Below are positions 28,180 through 36,432 of a stretch of 64,000 nt of DNA, piece after piece. The notes under the pieces were generated by a model. That model was not told where the DNA came from, made no database searches, and was given only the letters and a program-made list of their open reading frames with translations. The position numbers and the translations under genes were made by a program. How positions within the stretch are numbered: the stretch's first letter is position 1; each line of letters starts with the position of its first letter. Origin of the DNA: Plesiocystis pacifica SIR-1 (GTDB lineage: Bacteria; Myxococcota_A; Polyangia; Nannocystales; Nannocystaceae); contig NZ_ABCS01000016.1 in the NCBI RefSeq assembly GCF_000170895.1, positions 62,001 to 126,000 of the forward strand. Direction: 5' to 3'.

Positions 28180-29166
28180 TCAAGCAGCGAGCGTCGTCGC
28201 AATCGCCTCATCGAGCGGCGTCGCCCCAACCCCGAAGGTCCGGCGAAAGTCCCCATCGTCCAACACGTAGGGCACCTCGAACTGGTAGGTCATCTCCGCT
28301 ACCGCCCGCATCAACGACGACACCGTCCCGAGCACCCGCAGCACCCAACCGGGGATCCCCCACACCCGCAGGCGAACCCCCGCCGCCTCGGCGAAGCGCT
28401 CGAGCAGCTCCCGCGTCCGCAGCTTGGCCGCCGTCGGCAAATGCCACACGCGCCCCGGCGCCCGCGGATCGCAGCCCAGCACCATCAGCCCCCGGGCGAC
28501 GTCCGGCGAGTAGGTGTAGGCGTGCGGCATGTCCGGGTCCCCGAAGATGTAGGCCGTCCCGCCCTCGCGCAGCGCCTTCAACACGTCCGGCCGAAACACG
28601 GCGGCGTTGGGCGTGTCCGGGCCAAAGAAGTCCGACGCGCGCCCGATCGCCACCTCGAGCTCGCCGCGTCGATGCATCGCCAGGAGCTCTTGGCTGAGCT
28701 CTCGGCGCAGCTCGCCCTTGCTGCTGCACGGCCGCTCCGGCGTGGCCTCGTCGAAGGGCGCGGTCGGAGGCTTGCCGTAGGCGTAGAGGTTGTCGAGCTG
28801 GACCAGGCGCGCCCCGGCTCGGGCAGCTGCGGCCCAGATCGCCCGGTAGAGCGGCTCGATCACCCCGGCCCAGCCCGCGTAGTCGCTGGGGTTGGCGCAG
28901 TTGTAGACCGCGACCGCCCCGGCGCAGGCCCGATCCATGAACGCCTCGTCCTTGGCGTCACCGCGCAGCCACTCGACCCCCGGGATGGCTGGGCCCGCGG
29001 GCCCTCGGCGCAGCAGGCGAACCCGGGCGCCCCGCTCGGCGAGCAGGCGGGCGAGCTGGGTGCCGATCTGGCCGGCGCCGACGACCACGTGGAGCTCGCC
29101 TTGGCGGGGCCCAGGGCCGGAGTTGGAAGCAATCTTGGAAGAGGCGACGTCGTGCTCGAGAGCCAT
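28180..29166 (-). CDS. NAD(P)-binding epimerase-like oxidoreductase
   Basis: A 328-residue extended short-chain dehydrogenase/epimerase-type protein. The Rossmann fingerprint VVGAGQIGTQLARLLAERGA (about 28-47) lies after an N-terminal tail; then LVQLDNLYAYGKPP in place of the usual YxxxK region, YTYSPDVARGLMVLGC, and a hydrophobic C-terminal part. Typical of NAD-dependent epimerase/dehydratase family proteins of unknown substrate. Start ATG at 29166. It is divergent, across 65 bp holding GCTTGCA-type repeats, from the LysR gene, which probably regulates it. Confidence 0.85.
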   Translation of the reverse strand: MALEHDVASSKIASNSGPGPRQGELHVVVGAGQIGTQLARLLAERGARVRLLRRGPAGPAIPGVEWLRGDAKDEAFMDRACAGAVAVYNCANPSDYAGWAGVIEPLYRAIWAAAARAGARLVQLDNLYAYGKPPTAPFDEATPERPCSSKGELRRELSQELLAMHRRGELEVAIGRASDFFGPDTPNAAVFRPDVLKALREGGTAYIFGDPDMPHAYTYSPDVARGLMVLGCDPRAPGRVWHLPTAAKLRTRELLERFAEAAGVRLRVWGIPGWVLRVLGTVSSLMRAVAEMTYQFEVPYVLDDGDFRRTFGVGATPLDEAIATTLAA

Positions 29167-29180
29167 GTCCAGAGCATGGC

Positions 29181-29239
29181 GCTTGCACTCGCGCCGTCAA
29201 AGTCGAGATATGGCAAGCTTTGCTTGCAAAAATGCAAGC
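29181..29239 (+). promoter_or_regulatory. Cluster of LysR-type binding half-sites
   Basis: Three related half-sites lie between the divergent starts: GCTTGCA (29181-29187), GCAAGC-TTT-GCTTGC (29213-29227), and GCTTGCA-AAAA-TGCAAGC overlapping the regulator's own ATG at 29232. LysR proteins bind T-N11-A palindromes and repress their own gene; the layout fits. Confidence 0.6.
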
Positions 29240-30164
29240 TCGGAAATCTCGCTCGAATCGGCCCTCCCGCGACCTCGACGACCTGCGCTGGGACGACGCC
29301 CGCCTGTTCCTCGCGCTGTGGCGCGGGGGCTCGCTCAAGGCCGCCGCCGAGCAGCTCGCGGTCAACGTGTCCACGGTCTCCCGGCGGCTCACGGCCCTCG
29401 AAGAGCGCATGGACGCGCGGCTGTTCGATCGCACCCGAGAGGGGGCCCTGCCCACGGCCGCGGCCGCGCGCCTCGTGCCCTTCGCCGAGGGCATGGAGCA
29501 GGCCGCGGTCGGCTTCGCCCGGGGCCTCGACGAGTTCGAGACCGAGGCCGCCGGGACCGTGCGCCTGGCCGCGCCGCCGGGCCTGGTCGACCACTTCCTC
29601 GCCGCCGCCTTGCCCGAGCTGTTCGCCCGCCACCCCAAGCTCCGGATCGAGCTGCCCTCGAGCGTGGGCTACCTCGACCTCGGGCGCCGCGAGGCCGACG
29701 TCGCCCTGCGCAGCGTCCGACCCACGACCGGGGACGTGGTCGCGCGCCGCCTACTCGTGGCGGGCTGGGTGCTCATGGCCAGCCCCGCCTACGCGCGCGC
29801 GCTCGGGCGCCTGCGCCGGGCTGACCGCGCCCACTGGCTGACCTGGGGCGAGGAGCTCGCCAACCTCCCGGACGCGCGCTGGGTCCACGCCGAGGTGCCG
29901 CCCGAGCGCGTGCGGCTGCGCTCCAACGGGATGACCGGGCTCATCGAGGCCGCCCGGGCCGGGCTCGGCGTGCTGATCTTGCCCGCGCCATACCGCCGCC
30001 TAGACGGCCTAGAGGTGGTCGCGTGCACGCCCAAGCTGCGCGCGAGCCTGGCGACGATCCCCAACTCCGAGCTGTGGATCGCCGGGCACCGGGCCAACCG
30101 CGAGGTCCCGCGCATCGCCGCGGTCTGGGACTGGCTCGTCGAGCTGTTCGAAGACGCCAGCTGA
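29232..30164 (+). CDS. LysR-family transcriptional regulator
   Basis: A 310-residue LysR regulator: N-terminal winged HTH (DDARLFLALWRGGSLKAAAE then VNVSTVSRRLTALEERMDA, about 22-75) and a periplasmic-binding-like effector domain. The frame also opens at a TTG (29220), but the ATG at 29232 is preferred; the binding-site palindrome overlaps it, giving autorepression geometry. Divergent from the epimerase-like gene. The effector is unknown. Confidence 0.9.
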   Translation: MQARKSRSNRPSRDLDDLRWDDARLFLALWRGGSLKAAAEQLAVNVSTVSRRLTALEERMDARLFDRTREGALPTAAAARLVPFAEGMEQAAVGFARGLDEFETEAAGTVRLAAPPGLVDHFLAAALPELFARHPKLRIELPSSVGYLDLGRREADVALRSVRPTTGDVVARRLLVAGWVLMASPAYARALGRLRRADRAHWLTWGEELANLPDARWVHAEVPPERVRLRSNGMTGLIEAARAGLGVLILPAPYRRLDGLEVVACTPKLRASLATIPNSELWIAGHRANREVPRIAAVWDWLVELFEDAS

Positions 30165-30190
30165 AGTCGCCCGAGCTCAGGGCCGATCCG

Positions 30191-30243
30191 AGTTGATCAG
30201 GGTTGATCAGGGTTGATCAGGGTTGATCAGGGTTGATCAGGGT
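30191..30243. repeat. 10-bp tandem repeat TTGATCAGGG, about five copies
   Basis: Five head-to-tail copies of a decamer with a TGATCA palindrome in each; a sixth degenerate copy (TCGATCCTGG) continues into the coding end of the phosphotransferase gene. The gene's stop TGA (30237-30239, minus strand) lies within a unit, so the repeat likely arose by duplication of the gene's own end, as at 16-137. Confidence 0.9.
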
Positions 30244-31367
30244 CGATCCTGGTCGATGGCCCCGCCGGCGACCTGGGCGAGCACGGAGACCACGTGGCCG
30301 AGCATGGCGAAGCGCGGGTCCTGGGTGGAGCCCTTTTTGTAGCGCGCGTAGATCTGCTGGATGATGACCGCGATCTTGAACAGGCCGAACACGCGGTAGT
30401 AGGTCGCGTTGCCGACCTGGACGCCGCTGCGCTCCTCGTAGCGGGCGACGAGCTCGGCCCGGGACAGGCTGCCCGGGGCGTAGGTCGGGCCAAAGGCGAG
30501 GGCGTGGAGCTGCTCGTCGTCGTGGGTCTCGACCCAGTAGCCCAAGGTCGTGCCCAGGTCCATGCGCGGGCTGCCGATCGTGGCCATCTCCCAGTCGAGC
30601 ACGGCGATGATCCGCGCCGGGTCCTCGGGGTCGAGGACGACGTTGTCGTATTTGTAATCGTTGTGGATCAGCGCCGCGTCGGCGTCGGCGTCGGCGGGCA
30701 GCTCCGCGGCGAGCCAGGCGGCGACCTGGTCCATCAGCGGCAGCGCGTCGGTCTGCGCCTTTTGCCAGCGCCGGGTCCAGCCCTCGACCTGACGCCGGGC
30801 GTAGCCCTCGGGGCGGCCGAGCTCGCCGAGCCCGATGCCCGCGTAGTCGATGCGGTGCAGGTCCGCGAGGCCGTCGATGAGCGCGGTGCTCAGCGCCTTC
30901 GCCCCGGCCTCGTCGAGGGCCATGCCCTTGGGCAAGCGCCGCCGGATGATGATCCCGCGGCGCCGCTCCATGACGTAAAAGGGCGCCCCGATCACGGACT
31001 CGTCCTCGCAGTAGGCCCAGGGCTCGGGCGCGAGGGGGTAGACGGGGGCGAGGGTCGAGAGCACGCGGTGCTCCCGGCCCATGTCGTGGCCGCTCTTGAC
31101 GGTGTTGCCGAAGGGCGGGCGGCGGAGCACGAGCTCGTGCGCGCCGATTTGGATCATGTAGGTCAGGTTGGAGTAGCCGCTGGGGAACTGCTGGACCTCG
31201 ACGGCCGCGTCCTTGGCCTCGCCGAGGCGCTCGGCCACGCCGGGCTGGGCGCGCAGCCACGCCCCGAGGGCCTCGAGGTCGAGACCCTCGCCCTCGCGCA
31301 CGTCCTTGGCCCGATCGATGAGCGCTTCGTTCCCCCTGGGCTCGCTGGGCCCGCCCGCCTCGCTCAC
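30237..31367 (-). CDS. Aminoglycoside phosphotransferase-fold kinase (acyl-CoA type)
   Basis: A 376-residue APH/choline-kinase-fold enzyme: YMIQIGAHELVLRRPP (N-lobe), ALIHNDYKYDNVVLDPEDPA (catalytic loop with Asp), IAVLDWEMATIGSPRMDLG (metal-binding Asp). This subfamily (ACAD10/11 N-terminal, LvaA) phosphorylates 4-hydroxyacyl-CoAs in levulinate-type catabolism rather than aminoglycosides. Its GTG start overlaps the stop of the acyl-CoA dehydrogenase gene (GTGA), so the pair is co-translated; vertebrate ACAD10/11 fuse the same two activities. The stop sits in a 10-bp tandem repeat. Confidence 0.85.
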   Translation of the reverse strand: MSEAGGPSEPRGNEALIDRAKDVREGEGLDLEALGAWLRAQPGVAERLGEAKDAAVEVQQFPSGYSNLTYMIQIGAHELVLRRPPFGNTVKSGHDMGREHRVLSTLAPVYPLAPEPWAYCEDESVIGAPFYVMERRRGIIIRRRLPKGMALDEAGAKALSTALIDGLADLHRIDYAGIGLGELGRPEGYARRQVEGWTRRWQKAQTDALPLMDQVAAWLAAELPADADADAALIHNDYKYDNVVLDPEDPARIIAVLDWEMATIGSPRMDLGTTLGYWVETHDDEQLHALAFGPTYAPGSLSRAELVARYEERSGVQVGNATYYRVFGLFKIAVIIQQIYARYKKGSTQDPRFAMLGHVVSVLAQVAGGAIDQDRP

Positions 31368-32614
31368 TTGTCGCCCTCCCGCGCCGCGGCCTTGCGCGCC
31401 AGGGCGACGGCCCGCGGATCCATGCCGTAGGTCTTGAGCACCTCCCGGGCGACCACGGACTTGTGGACCTCGTCGGGGCCGTCGTAGATCTGCGCGCCCC
31501 GCTCGTGGCGGTAGAAGAAGCTGAGCACGGTGTCGTCGGTGATGCCGAGGGCGCCGTGGGTCTGGATGGCGCGCTCGAGCACGTTGCGTAGGATCTTGGC
31601 GACGTGGAACTTGATGGCCGAGACCTCGACCCGGGCCGCCTTTTGCCCGACGGCGTCGATGCGCCAGGCGGCGTAGAGCACGGCCAGGCGCGCCGAGTCG
31701 ATCTCGGCCCGGCTCTCGGCGATCCAGTTTTGGATCGTCTGCTTCTCGCCCAGGAACTTGCCCGGCGAGAGCTCCCGCGTGGCCGCGCGCTCGCACATCA
31801 TCGAGAAGGCCCGGTCGCAGATCCCCAGCCAGCGCATGCAGTGGTGGATGCGGCCGGGCCCCAGGCGCGCCTGGGCGATGAAAAAGCCCGCCCCCGGCAT
31901 GCCGAGCATGTTGGTCACGGGCACCTTGCAGTCGTCGAAGCGGACCTCGGCGTGGCTGGCCCAGCCGCTCCCGGCCTCGCCCATGATCGGGATGTTGCGG
32001 ACCAGCGTGAACCCGGGGGTGTCCGTGGGCACGATGATCATCGAGGCGCGCTCGTGGGGCGCGGCGTCGGGCTCGGTCACGGCCATGACGATGGCGAAGG
32101 CGGCCCCGTCGGCGGCGGTCGTGAACCACTTGTGCCCGTCGAGGGTGATCGTGTCGCCCTCGACGCGGGCGCGGGTCTCGAGCCACACGGGGTTGCTGCC
32201 CGCCCGGCCCGGCTCGGTCATCGCAAAGCACGAGCGGGTCTCGCCGGCGAGCAAGGGCTCGAGGAAGGTCTCGCGCTGGGCCTTGGTCCCGTACTCGGCG
32301 AGGATCTCCATGTTGCCGGCGTCCGGGGCCTGGCAGTTGAAGGCGTAGTGGCCCAGGGGGCTGCGCCCGAGCACCTCGCTGACCAGGCCGTGCTCGAGCA
32401 GGCTCAGGCCCATGCCGCCGTGGCGCTCGCTCATCTGCGGCAGCCACAAGCCGGCGGCCTTGGCCTTGGCGCGGACCTCGACCATGCGCGCCTCCACGGC
32501 CGAGAAGTCGTCGGCCTCGTGGAAGGCGGCCTCGACGGGGATGACGTGGGCATCGACGAACTCGCGCATGCGCGCGAGGATCGGCGTCAGGGACTCGGGG
32601 ATCGCGAAATCCAT
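31364..32614 (-). CDS. Acyl-CoA dehydrogenase (ACAD10/11-like)
   Basis: A 416-residue FAD acyl-CoA dehydrogenase: N-terminal helical domain, middle beta domain with CFAMTEPGRAGSNP and DGHKWFTTAADGA, C-terminal helices with GRIHHCMRWLGIC and the tail ITDDTVLSFFYRHERGAQIYDGPDEVHK. Together with the overlapping kinase it matches the split bacterial form of the ACAD10/11 system, in which phosphorylated 4-hydroxyacyl-CoA is processed to an enoyl-CoA. A TAGACT hexamer ends 8 nt before the ATG, giving a very short leader. Divergent from the pYEATS protease gene. Confidence 0.92.
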   Translation of the reverse strand: MDFAIPESLTPILARMREFVDAHVIPVEAAFHEADDFSAVEARMVEVRAKAKAAGLWLPQMSERHGGMGLSLLEHGLVSEVLGRSPLGHYAFNCQAPDAGNMEILAEYGTKAQRETFLEPLLAGETRSCFAMTEPGRAGSNPVWLETRARVEGDTITLDGHKWFTTAADGAAFAIVMAVTEPDAAPHERASMIIVPTDTPGFTLVRNIPIMGEAGSGWASHAEVRFDDCKVPVTNMLGMPGAGFFIAQARLGPGRIHHCMRWLGICDRAFSMMCERAATRELSPGKFLGEKQTIQNWIAESRAEIDSARLAVLYAAWRIDAVGQKAARVEVSAIKFHVAKILRNVLERAIQTHGALGITDDTVLSFFYRHERGAQIYDGPDEVHKSVVAREVLKTYGMDPRAVALARKAAAREGDK

Positions 32615-32686
32615 GGGCGGCGAGTCTACCAGTCCGGCGATCGATTCTCGGGGAACCAATTGCCCGCGCGAGACGTCGCTAAGACC

Positions 32687-33724
32687 ATGCGCTCTACCCT
32701 TTGTGCCGGCGTGTCGATGCTCGTTGCGATGGCAGCCGCGGTAGTCGGGGGAATCCCCGCGGCCGCGGCTGCGGACTTTCACGACTACACCCTCGGGGAC
32801 TTCTACTCCCTGGCGAAGGTCGAGGAGTCCGTCGTCCACGACAGCAGCGAGGCCGTCGTCCGCTTCCCCACGGCCTCGGGCTTCTTCGTCGATCCCGACG
32901 GGCTGATCCTGACCAACCACCACGTGTACGAGAGCTTCGGCGACTCCGGCCGGGTGTGGCGGCGATGGGTCGGCGACGGCAGCGAACAGGCCCTGGAGGT
33001 CGAGCTGGTCACCCGCGACCGCGAGCACGACGTGGCGCTCTACCGGGTGACCGACCCCGCCAAAGCAGGGCCCTTCCCCTTTCTGGAGCTGCGCGACACC
33101 CCGGTACACCACGGCGAGGCCGTGTTCGTCCTCGGCCACCCGCGGGGCAAGCCCCTGCGCGCCTCCTTTGGGACAATTTTGGCCGACGAGCTGACCATCG
33201 GTGGGCGACCGTCGATCGAGTACAGCGCCCAGACCTGGTGGGGCTCGTCGGGCTCGCCGGTGATCGACGAGCAAGGTCGCGCCGTCGCCATCCACTGGGG
33301 CTGGGACTCCAAGGGCGTGTCGAACGGGCGGCTGACCGGCGTGCCCGCGGTCAAGATCACCGACCTGCCAGGCTTCACCGCCCTCGGCCGCGCCGACGCG
33401 CCGCCCACCCTGCGCCCGAGCGAGTGCGACGCCCACGGCTGGGCCCTGCGCTCGAACATGGTCCGCGAGGCCGCGCGCCAAAACGACTCGGGCAAGTGGC
33501 TCGACCAGGTCGAGGTCCGCGCCCTGCACCCCACGCCCGGCTGCGCAGATCAACTCGACAGCGTCACCTATACGCTGCACCCGACCTTCGCCGACCCCGT
33601 CGAGACCCTCGACGGCGACGCGGCGCTGACCCTCTACACCTGGGGCTCCTTCGACGCGACGGTGAAGGTCCGCCTCGACGACGGCGGGAGCGTCACCTTC
33701 GTCGATCGCGTGAGCTGGAAGTAG
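32687..33724 (+). CDS. Secreted trypsin-like serine protease with C-terminal pYEATS-like domain
   Basis: A 345-residue protein. Signal peptide (to AAAAA, about residue 29). Trypsin-fold protease domain (about 45-240): ASGFFVDPDGLILTNHHV (His79), EHDVALYRV (Asp115), WWGSSGSPVIDEQGR (Ser188), so the triad is complete. The last 75 residues (about 273-343) read LDQVEVRALHP...DSVTYTLHPTFADPVETLDG...LYTWGSFDATVKVRLDDGGS, matching the prokaryotic YEATS (pYEATS) pattern of an LHPTF motif and a beta-sandwich GxF strand. pYEATS domains are known as putative sensors in conflict and membrane-stress proteins; joining one to a secreted protease is unusual. Start ATG at 32687. Confidence 0.82.
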   Translation: MRSTLCAGVSMLVAMAAAVVGGIPAAAAADFHDYTLGDFYSLAKVEESVVHDSSEAVVRFPTASGFFVDPDGLILTNHHVYESFGDSGRVWRRWVGDGSEQALEVELVTRDREHDVALYRVTDPAKAGPFPFLELRDTPVHHGEAVFVLGHPRGKPLRASFGTILADELTIGGRPSIEYSAQTWWGSSGSPVIDEQGRAVAIHWGWDSKGVSNGRLTGVPAVKITDLPGFTALGRADAPPTLRPSECDAHGWALRSNMVREAARQNDSGKWLDQVEVRALHPTPGCADQLDSVTYTLHPTFADPVETLDGDAALTLYTWGSFDATVKVRLDDGGSVTFVDRVSWK

Positions 33725-33727
33725 GGC

Positions 33728-34510
33728 TCAGCGATGGGTCCACTCGCCCATGGGCAGGTGGGCGACCTCGTTGAAGCCGTCCAGGGTCACGCGCGCGCCG
33801 CTATAGATGACCCGGGTGATCGAGGCGTTGTAGACCCGCCAGGCCTGGCGAAAGGCGACCAGCGGCGGGAGCTCGAGGACCTGCTCGAGGATCACGGCGA
33901 TCGGCCCCACGGAGGTGAACAGCGCGACCTCTCCCTTGGCGCTCGCCCGCAGCTCGGCGAAGCTCTCGACCACGCGGCCGTGGAAGCTCGACCAGCTCTC
34001 GACGCCCTCGAGCTCGCCAGACTCCGACAGCTCGTCGAGCTCGCCGGCGATCCACCGGGCCATGACGGCCTCGAACATGCGCTGCCAGTCCCGGGAGCGC
34101 GCGGCCTTGGGCTGGCTCGTGTCCATGGCTCGGGTCGCCAGGGGCGTGAGCGCGGCGGCCCACTCGGGCACGGTCCCGCCTCGCTGGCCGCGGCGAGCCA
34201 GCGCGCCCATGGTCTGGACCACGAGGGCCTGGCCGTCGTGCTCGTCGAAGCCGGGGAGCTCGACGGGCTGGGGGAAGGGCAGCGAAGCCGCGCCGAAGCC
34301 CTCGGCGACGCCTGCGGCGGTGTCGTGGTGGCGACGCGCCGGACCGGTGAACACGGCATCAAAACCTCCGGGCGCGCCCTCGGTACTCCGCGCGGCGGCC
34401 CACGCCCGGCCCAGGCGCGCCGCTTGGCTGCGACCGCGCTCGGACAGCTCGTCGTAGTTCGCAGCGAACATCGAGGCCTGGGCGTGACGGACGACGTGAA
34501 GGACGGACAC
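33728..34510 (-). CDS. Histidine phosphatase family protein
   Basis: A 260-residue phosphoglycerate-mutase-like phosphatase. The N-terminal RHG-type motif VVRHAQAS (His8) is intact with Ala for Gly; a second His/Glu set appears in FDEHDGQALVV and FTSVGPIAVILEQVLEL. No signal peptide. Substrates range from sugar phosphates to SixA-type phosphoproteins. Start GTG at 34510 with TACAGT ending 6 nt upstream on the minus strand. Divergent from the barrel protein gene across 55 bp, so both promoters must overlap; convergent with the protease gene (3-bp gap). Confidence 0.85.
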   Translation of the reverse strand: MSVLHVVRHAQASMFAANYDELSERGRSQAARLGRAWAAARSTEGAPGGFDAVFTGPARRHHDTAAGVAEGFGAASLPFPQPVELPGFDEHDGQALVVQTMGALARRGQRGGTVPEWAAALTPLATRAMDTSQPKAARSRDWQRMFEAVMARWIAGELDELSESGELEGVESWSSFHGRVVESFAELRASAKGEVALFTSVGPIAVILEQVLELPPLVAFRQAWRVYNASITRVIYSGARVTLDGFNEVAHLPMGEWTHR

Positions 34511-34565
34511 GCCCGGACTGTACCCTCGCGCGAGCGGCGACGGTCGGCCGCGCTAAGCTGATCGA

Positions 34566-35303
34566 GTGAGCCTCGCCGCACCGCTGCTCGCGTGCCTGCT
34601 CGCGCTGGGTCCTGCGCAGGCCGCCGAGCCGAGTCCGTCAAACTCGAGCTCGAACGACGAGGCGACGACCGTGGCCGAGGCGGAGGCCGACCATGGCGAG
34701 GAAGACTGGGCGATCGGCGGCGGCTGGCTAACCCTGACGCCCGCGGCCCTTGGGCTCCCCGCGGGCGCGGCCTCGGACACCGCCAACTTTCGCTCGGCGG
34801 TCTCGGGCGGCTACCGCTGGGGCTTCTCCGCCGGCTTCGCCCTCGCCCTGCGCCAAGGTTGGGTGCTCGGCTTCGCCGGCGCCTTCGACCAGGCGATCTG
34901 GCAGTTCCGCAACGCCGAGCCCGGGGGCTACGTGCTGTGCTTCCGCGGCGGCTGCTACGGCTGGACCGAGCGCGTCCAGGGCCACTTGATGCGCGCGGGG
35001 GTGAAGGTCCGGGTCGGCTGGACCCGCCGCCGCTTCCTCGCTTGGGCCACGGTCGACCCCCACATCGCCATCTCGGGCCTGCGCCTGGACTGCCAGGACA
35101 GCCGCCAAGCGCACTGCGATCGCCGCGAGCGGGACGTGGGGGCGGGCCTCGGCGGCGGCCTGGCCCTCGCCTATCGCGTCACCCCGCGCTTTGCTCTGGG
35201 TCTCGAAGGAGGGCTGTCTCACAGCTGGCTGCAAGAGCGCGACGACCCCTTCCGGGCCATCCGAACCTGGGATCTGGCCGCCATCACGGCCGTGCGCTTT
35301 TGA
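34566..35303 (+). CDS. Outer-membrane beta-barrel-like protein, unknown function
   Basis: A 245-residue secreted protein: signal peptide (ACLLALGPAQA, cleaved near 20), short acidic linker, then alternating strands rich in Gly and aromatic residues (GGYRWGFSAGFALALRQGW, GGCYGWTERVQG, GLGGGLALAYRVTPRFALG) ending in VRF. The terminal Phe and strand pattern fit a small beta-barrel. Two Cys pairs. Start GTG at 34566 with TAAGCT 6 nt upstream. Confidence 0.68.
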   Translation: MSLAAPLLACLLALGPAQAAEPSPSNSSSNDEATTVAEAEADHGEEDWAIGGGWLTLTPAALGLPAGAASDTANFRSAVSGGYRWGFSAGFALALRQGWVLGFAGAFDQAIWQFRNAEPGGYVLCFRGGCYGWTERVQGHLMRAGVKVRVGWTRRRFLAWATVDPHIAISGLRLDCQDSRQAHCDRRERDVGAGLGGGLALAYRVTPRFALGLEGGLSHSWLQERDDPFRAIRTWDLAAITAVRF

Positions 35304-35435
35304 CGGGCCCTGGCTCGGCAGCCCGAGCAGCCGCGCCCGCCCTACCCCAGTTCGGGCTGCAAGACCCCGACTGGGCCCGCACGCTTTGCGTGCGGCCTTC
35401 AATCTGTGGCCCGCGAGCTGCTACATTCCCGAGCC

Positions 35436-36338
35436 ATGACCACCCGCGGTCTCTCTGTGCTCACCGCTGCCTTGGCTTTCACGGCTCTGACCCTGGCCGC
35501 CTGCGGCCCCACCTCCAACAAGAACGAGCCGCGTCGCGTCAGCCGCAACGCGACCCTGGACAGCGACGCCCCGAGCTCGCTGTCCAACGTGGAGTTCGTC
35601 GAGAGCGAGCGCGACGGCGACCCGGCCGTGGTCGGCTGCGCCGACGGGCAGCGCGAGGGCTTCGCAGACCTCAACAAGTTCCCGACCATCGCCGGCTGCC
35701 TCGGCGTGTGGGACGGCGAGATGAACCTGCGCAAGGGCAAGACGAGCAAGACCTGCGGCGACGACCTCGACGTGTGCAGCTCGCCCGCCGACGTGTGCGC
35801 CCCGGGCTGGCACCTGTGCGCCCGCAACGGTGACTACCACGACCTCGCCGATCGCATCAGCGACAAGCAATGCCTCGAGGACGCCGGCCCCGGCAAGTTC
35901 GTCGCCGCGATCAGCCACGTCAAGAAGAAGGGCGAGTGCCCCGACCCGCCCGCCGACAACACCCGCTACCCCTGCCTCGACGAGGGCTTCGGCGCCGAGC
36001 CGGTGTGCTGCGGCGAGGGCTGCCGCGTCGGCGGCTGCAAGAACGCGGTCTGGGAGGGCAACACCGCGATCTCCGTGGGCAAGGCCGAGGGCTGCTCGAC
36101 CGTCAGCTCCGAGCGCAACGGCGGCATCTTGTGCTGCAAGGACGCCGACTCGGCGCCCCGCCCTGCTCCGGTCCCCCGCCCCTCCGTCGAGCCGGCCGCG
36201 ACCGGCGGCGGCACGGCGGGCACTGGCGGTGACGCGCCCGCGGCCGACACCGCCCCGAGCGACGCGGCCAAGCCCGCGCCGGCCAAGGTCGAGGGGCCCC
36301 GGGACGCCGCTGGCGGGCCGGCCAAGAAGGACGGGTAA
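35436..36338 (+). CDS. Cys-rich lipoprotein with Pro/Ala-rich tail
   Basis: A 300-residue lipoprotein (lipobox LAAC, about residue 23). The middle carries about 16 Cys in a regular pattern (CADGQREG, CGDDLDVCSSPADVCAPGWHLC, CCGEGCRVGGCK, CCKDADS), suggesting a tightly disulfide-bonded domain; the C-terminal 60 residues are Pro/Ala/Gly/Lys-rich and probably disordered. Function unknown. TACATT lies 8 nt upstream of the ATG. Its terminator is at 36371-36409. Confidence 0.72.
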   Translation: MTTRGLSVLTAALAFTALTLAACGPTSNKNEPRRVSRNATLDSDAPSSLSNVEFVESERDGDPAVVGCADGQREGFADLNKFPTIAGCLGVWDGEMNLRKGKTSKTCGDDLDVCSSPADVCAPGWHLCARNGDYHDLADRISDKQCLEDAGPGKFVAAISHVKKKGECPDPPADNTRYPCLDEGFGAEPVCCGEGCRVGGCKNAVWEGNTAISVGKAEGCSTVSSERNGGILCCKDADSAPRPAPVPRPSVEPAATGGGTAGTGGDAPAADTAPSDAAKPAPAKVEGPRDAAGGPAKKDG

Positions 36339-36370
36339 GCCCGCCGGCCCAGCCTCCCCGGGCCAGGCAC

Positions 36371-36409
36371 AAAAAAAGAAGTCGCCCGAATGGGGCGACT
36401 TCTTTTTTG
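36371..36409. terminator. Bidirectional rho-independent terminator
   Basis: A perfect stem AAAAAAGAAGTCGCCC / GGGCGACTTCTTTTTT with loop GAATG. The A-run on one side and T-run on the other let it serve both the + strand lipoprotein gene and the - strand gene ending at 36433. Confidence 0.95.
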
Positions 36410-36432
36410 CGTCCGGCTCAGCCGGAGACCCA

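Noticed and set aside
30237..31367. An aminoglycoside resistance gene
   Set aside because: The APH fold is shared, but co-translation with an acyl-CoA dehydrogenase points to acyl-CoA catabolism.
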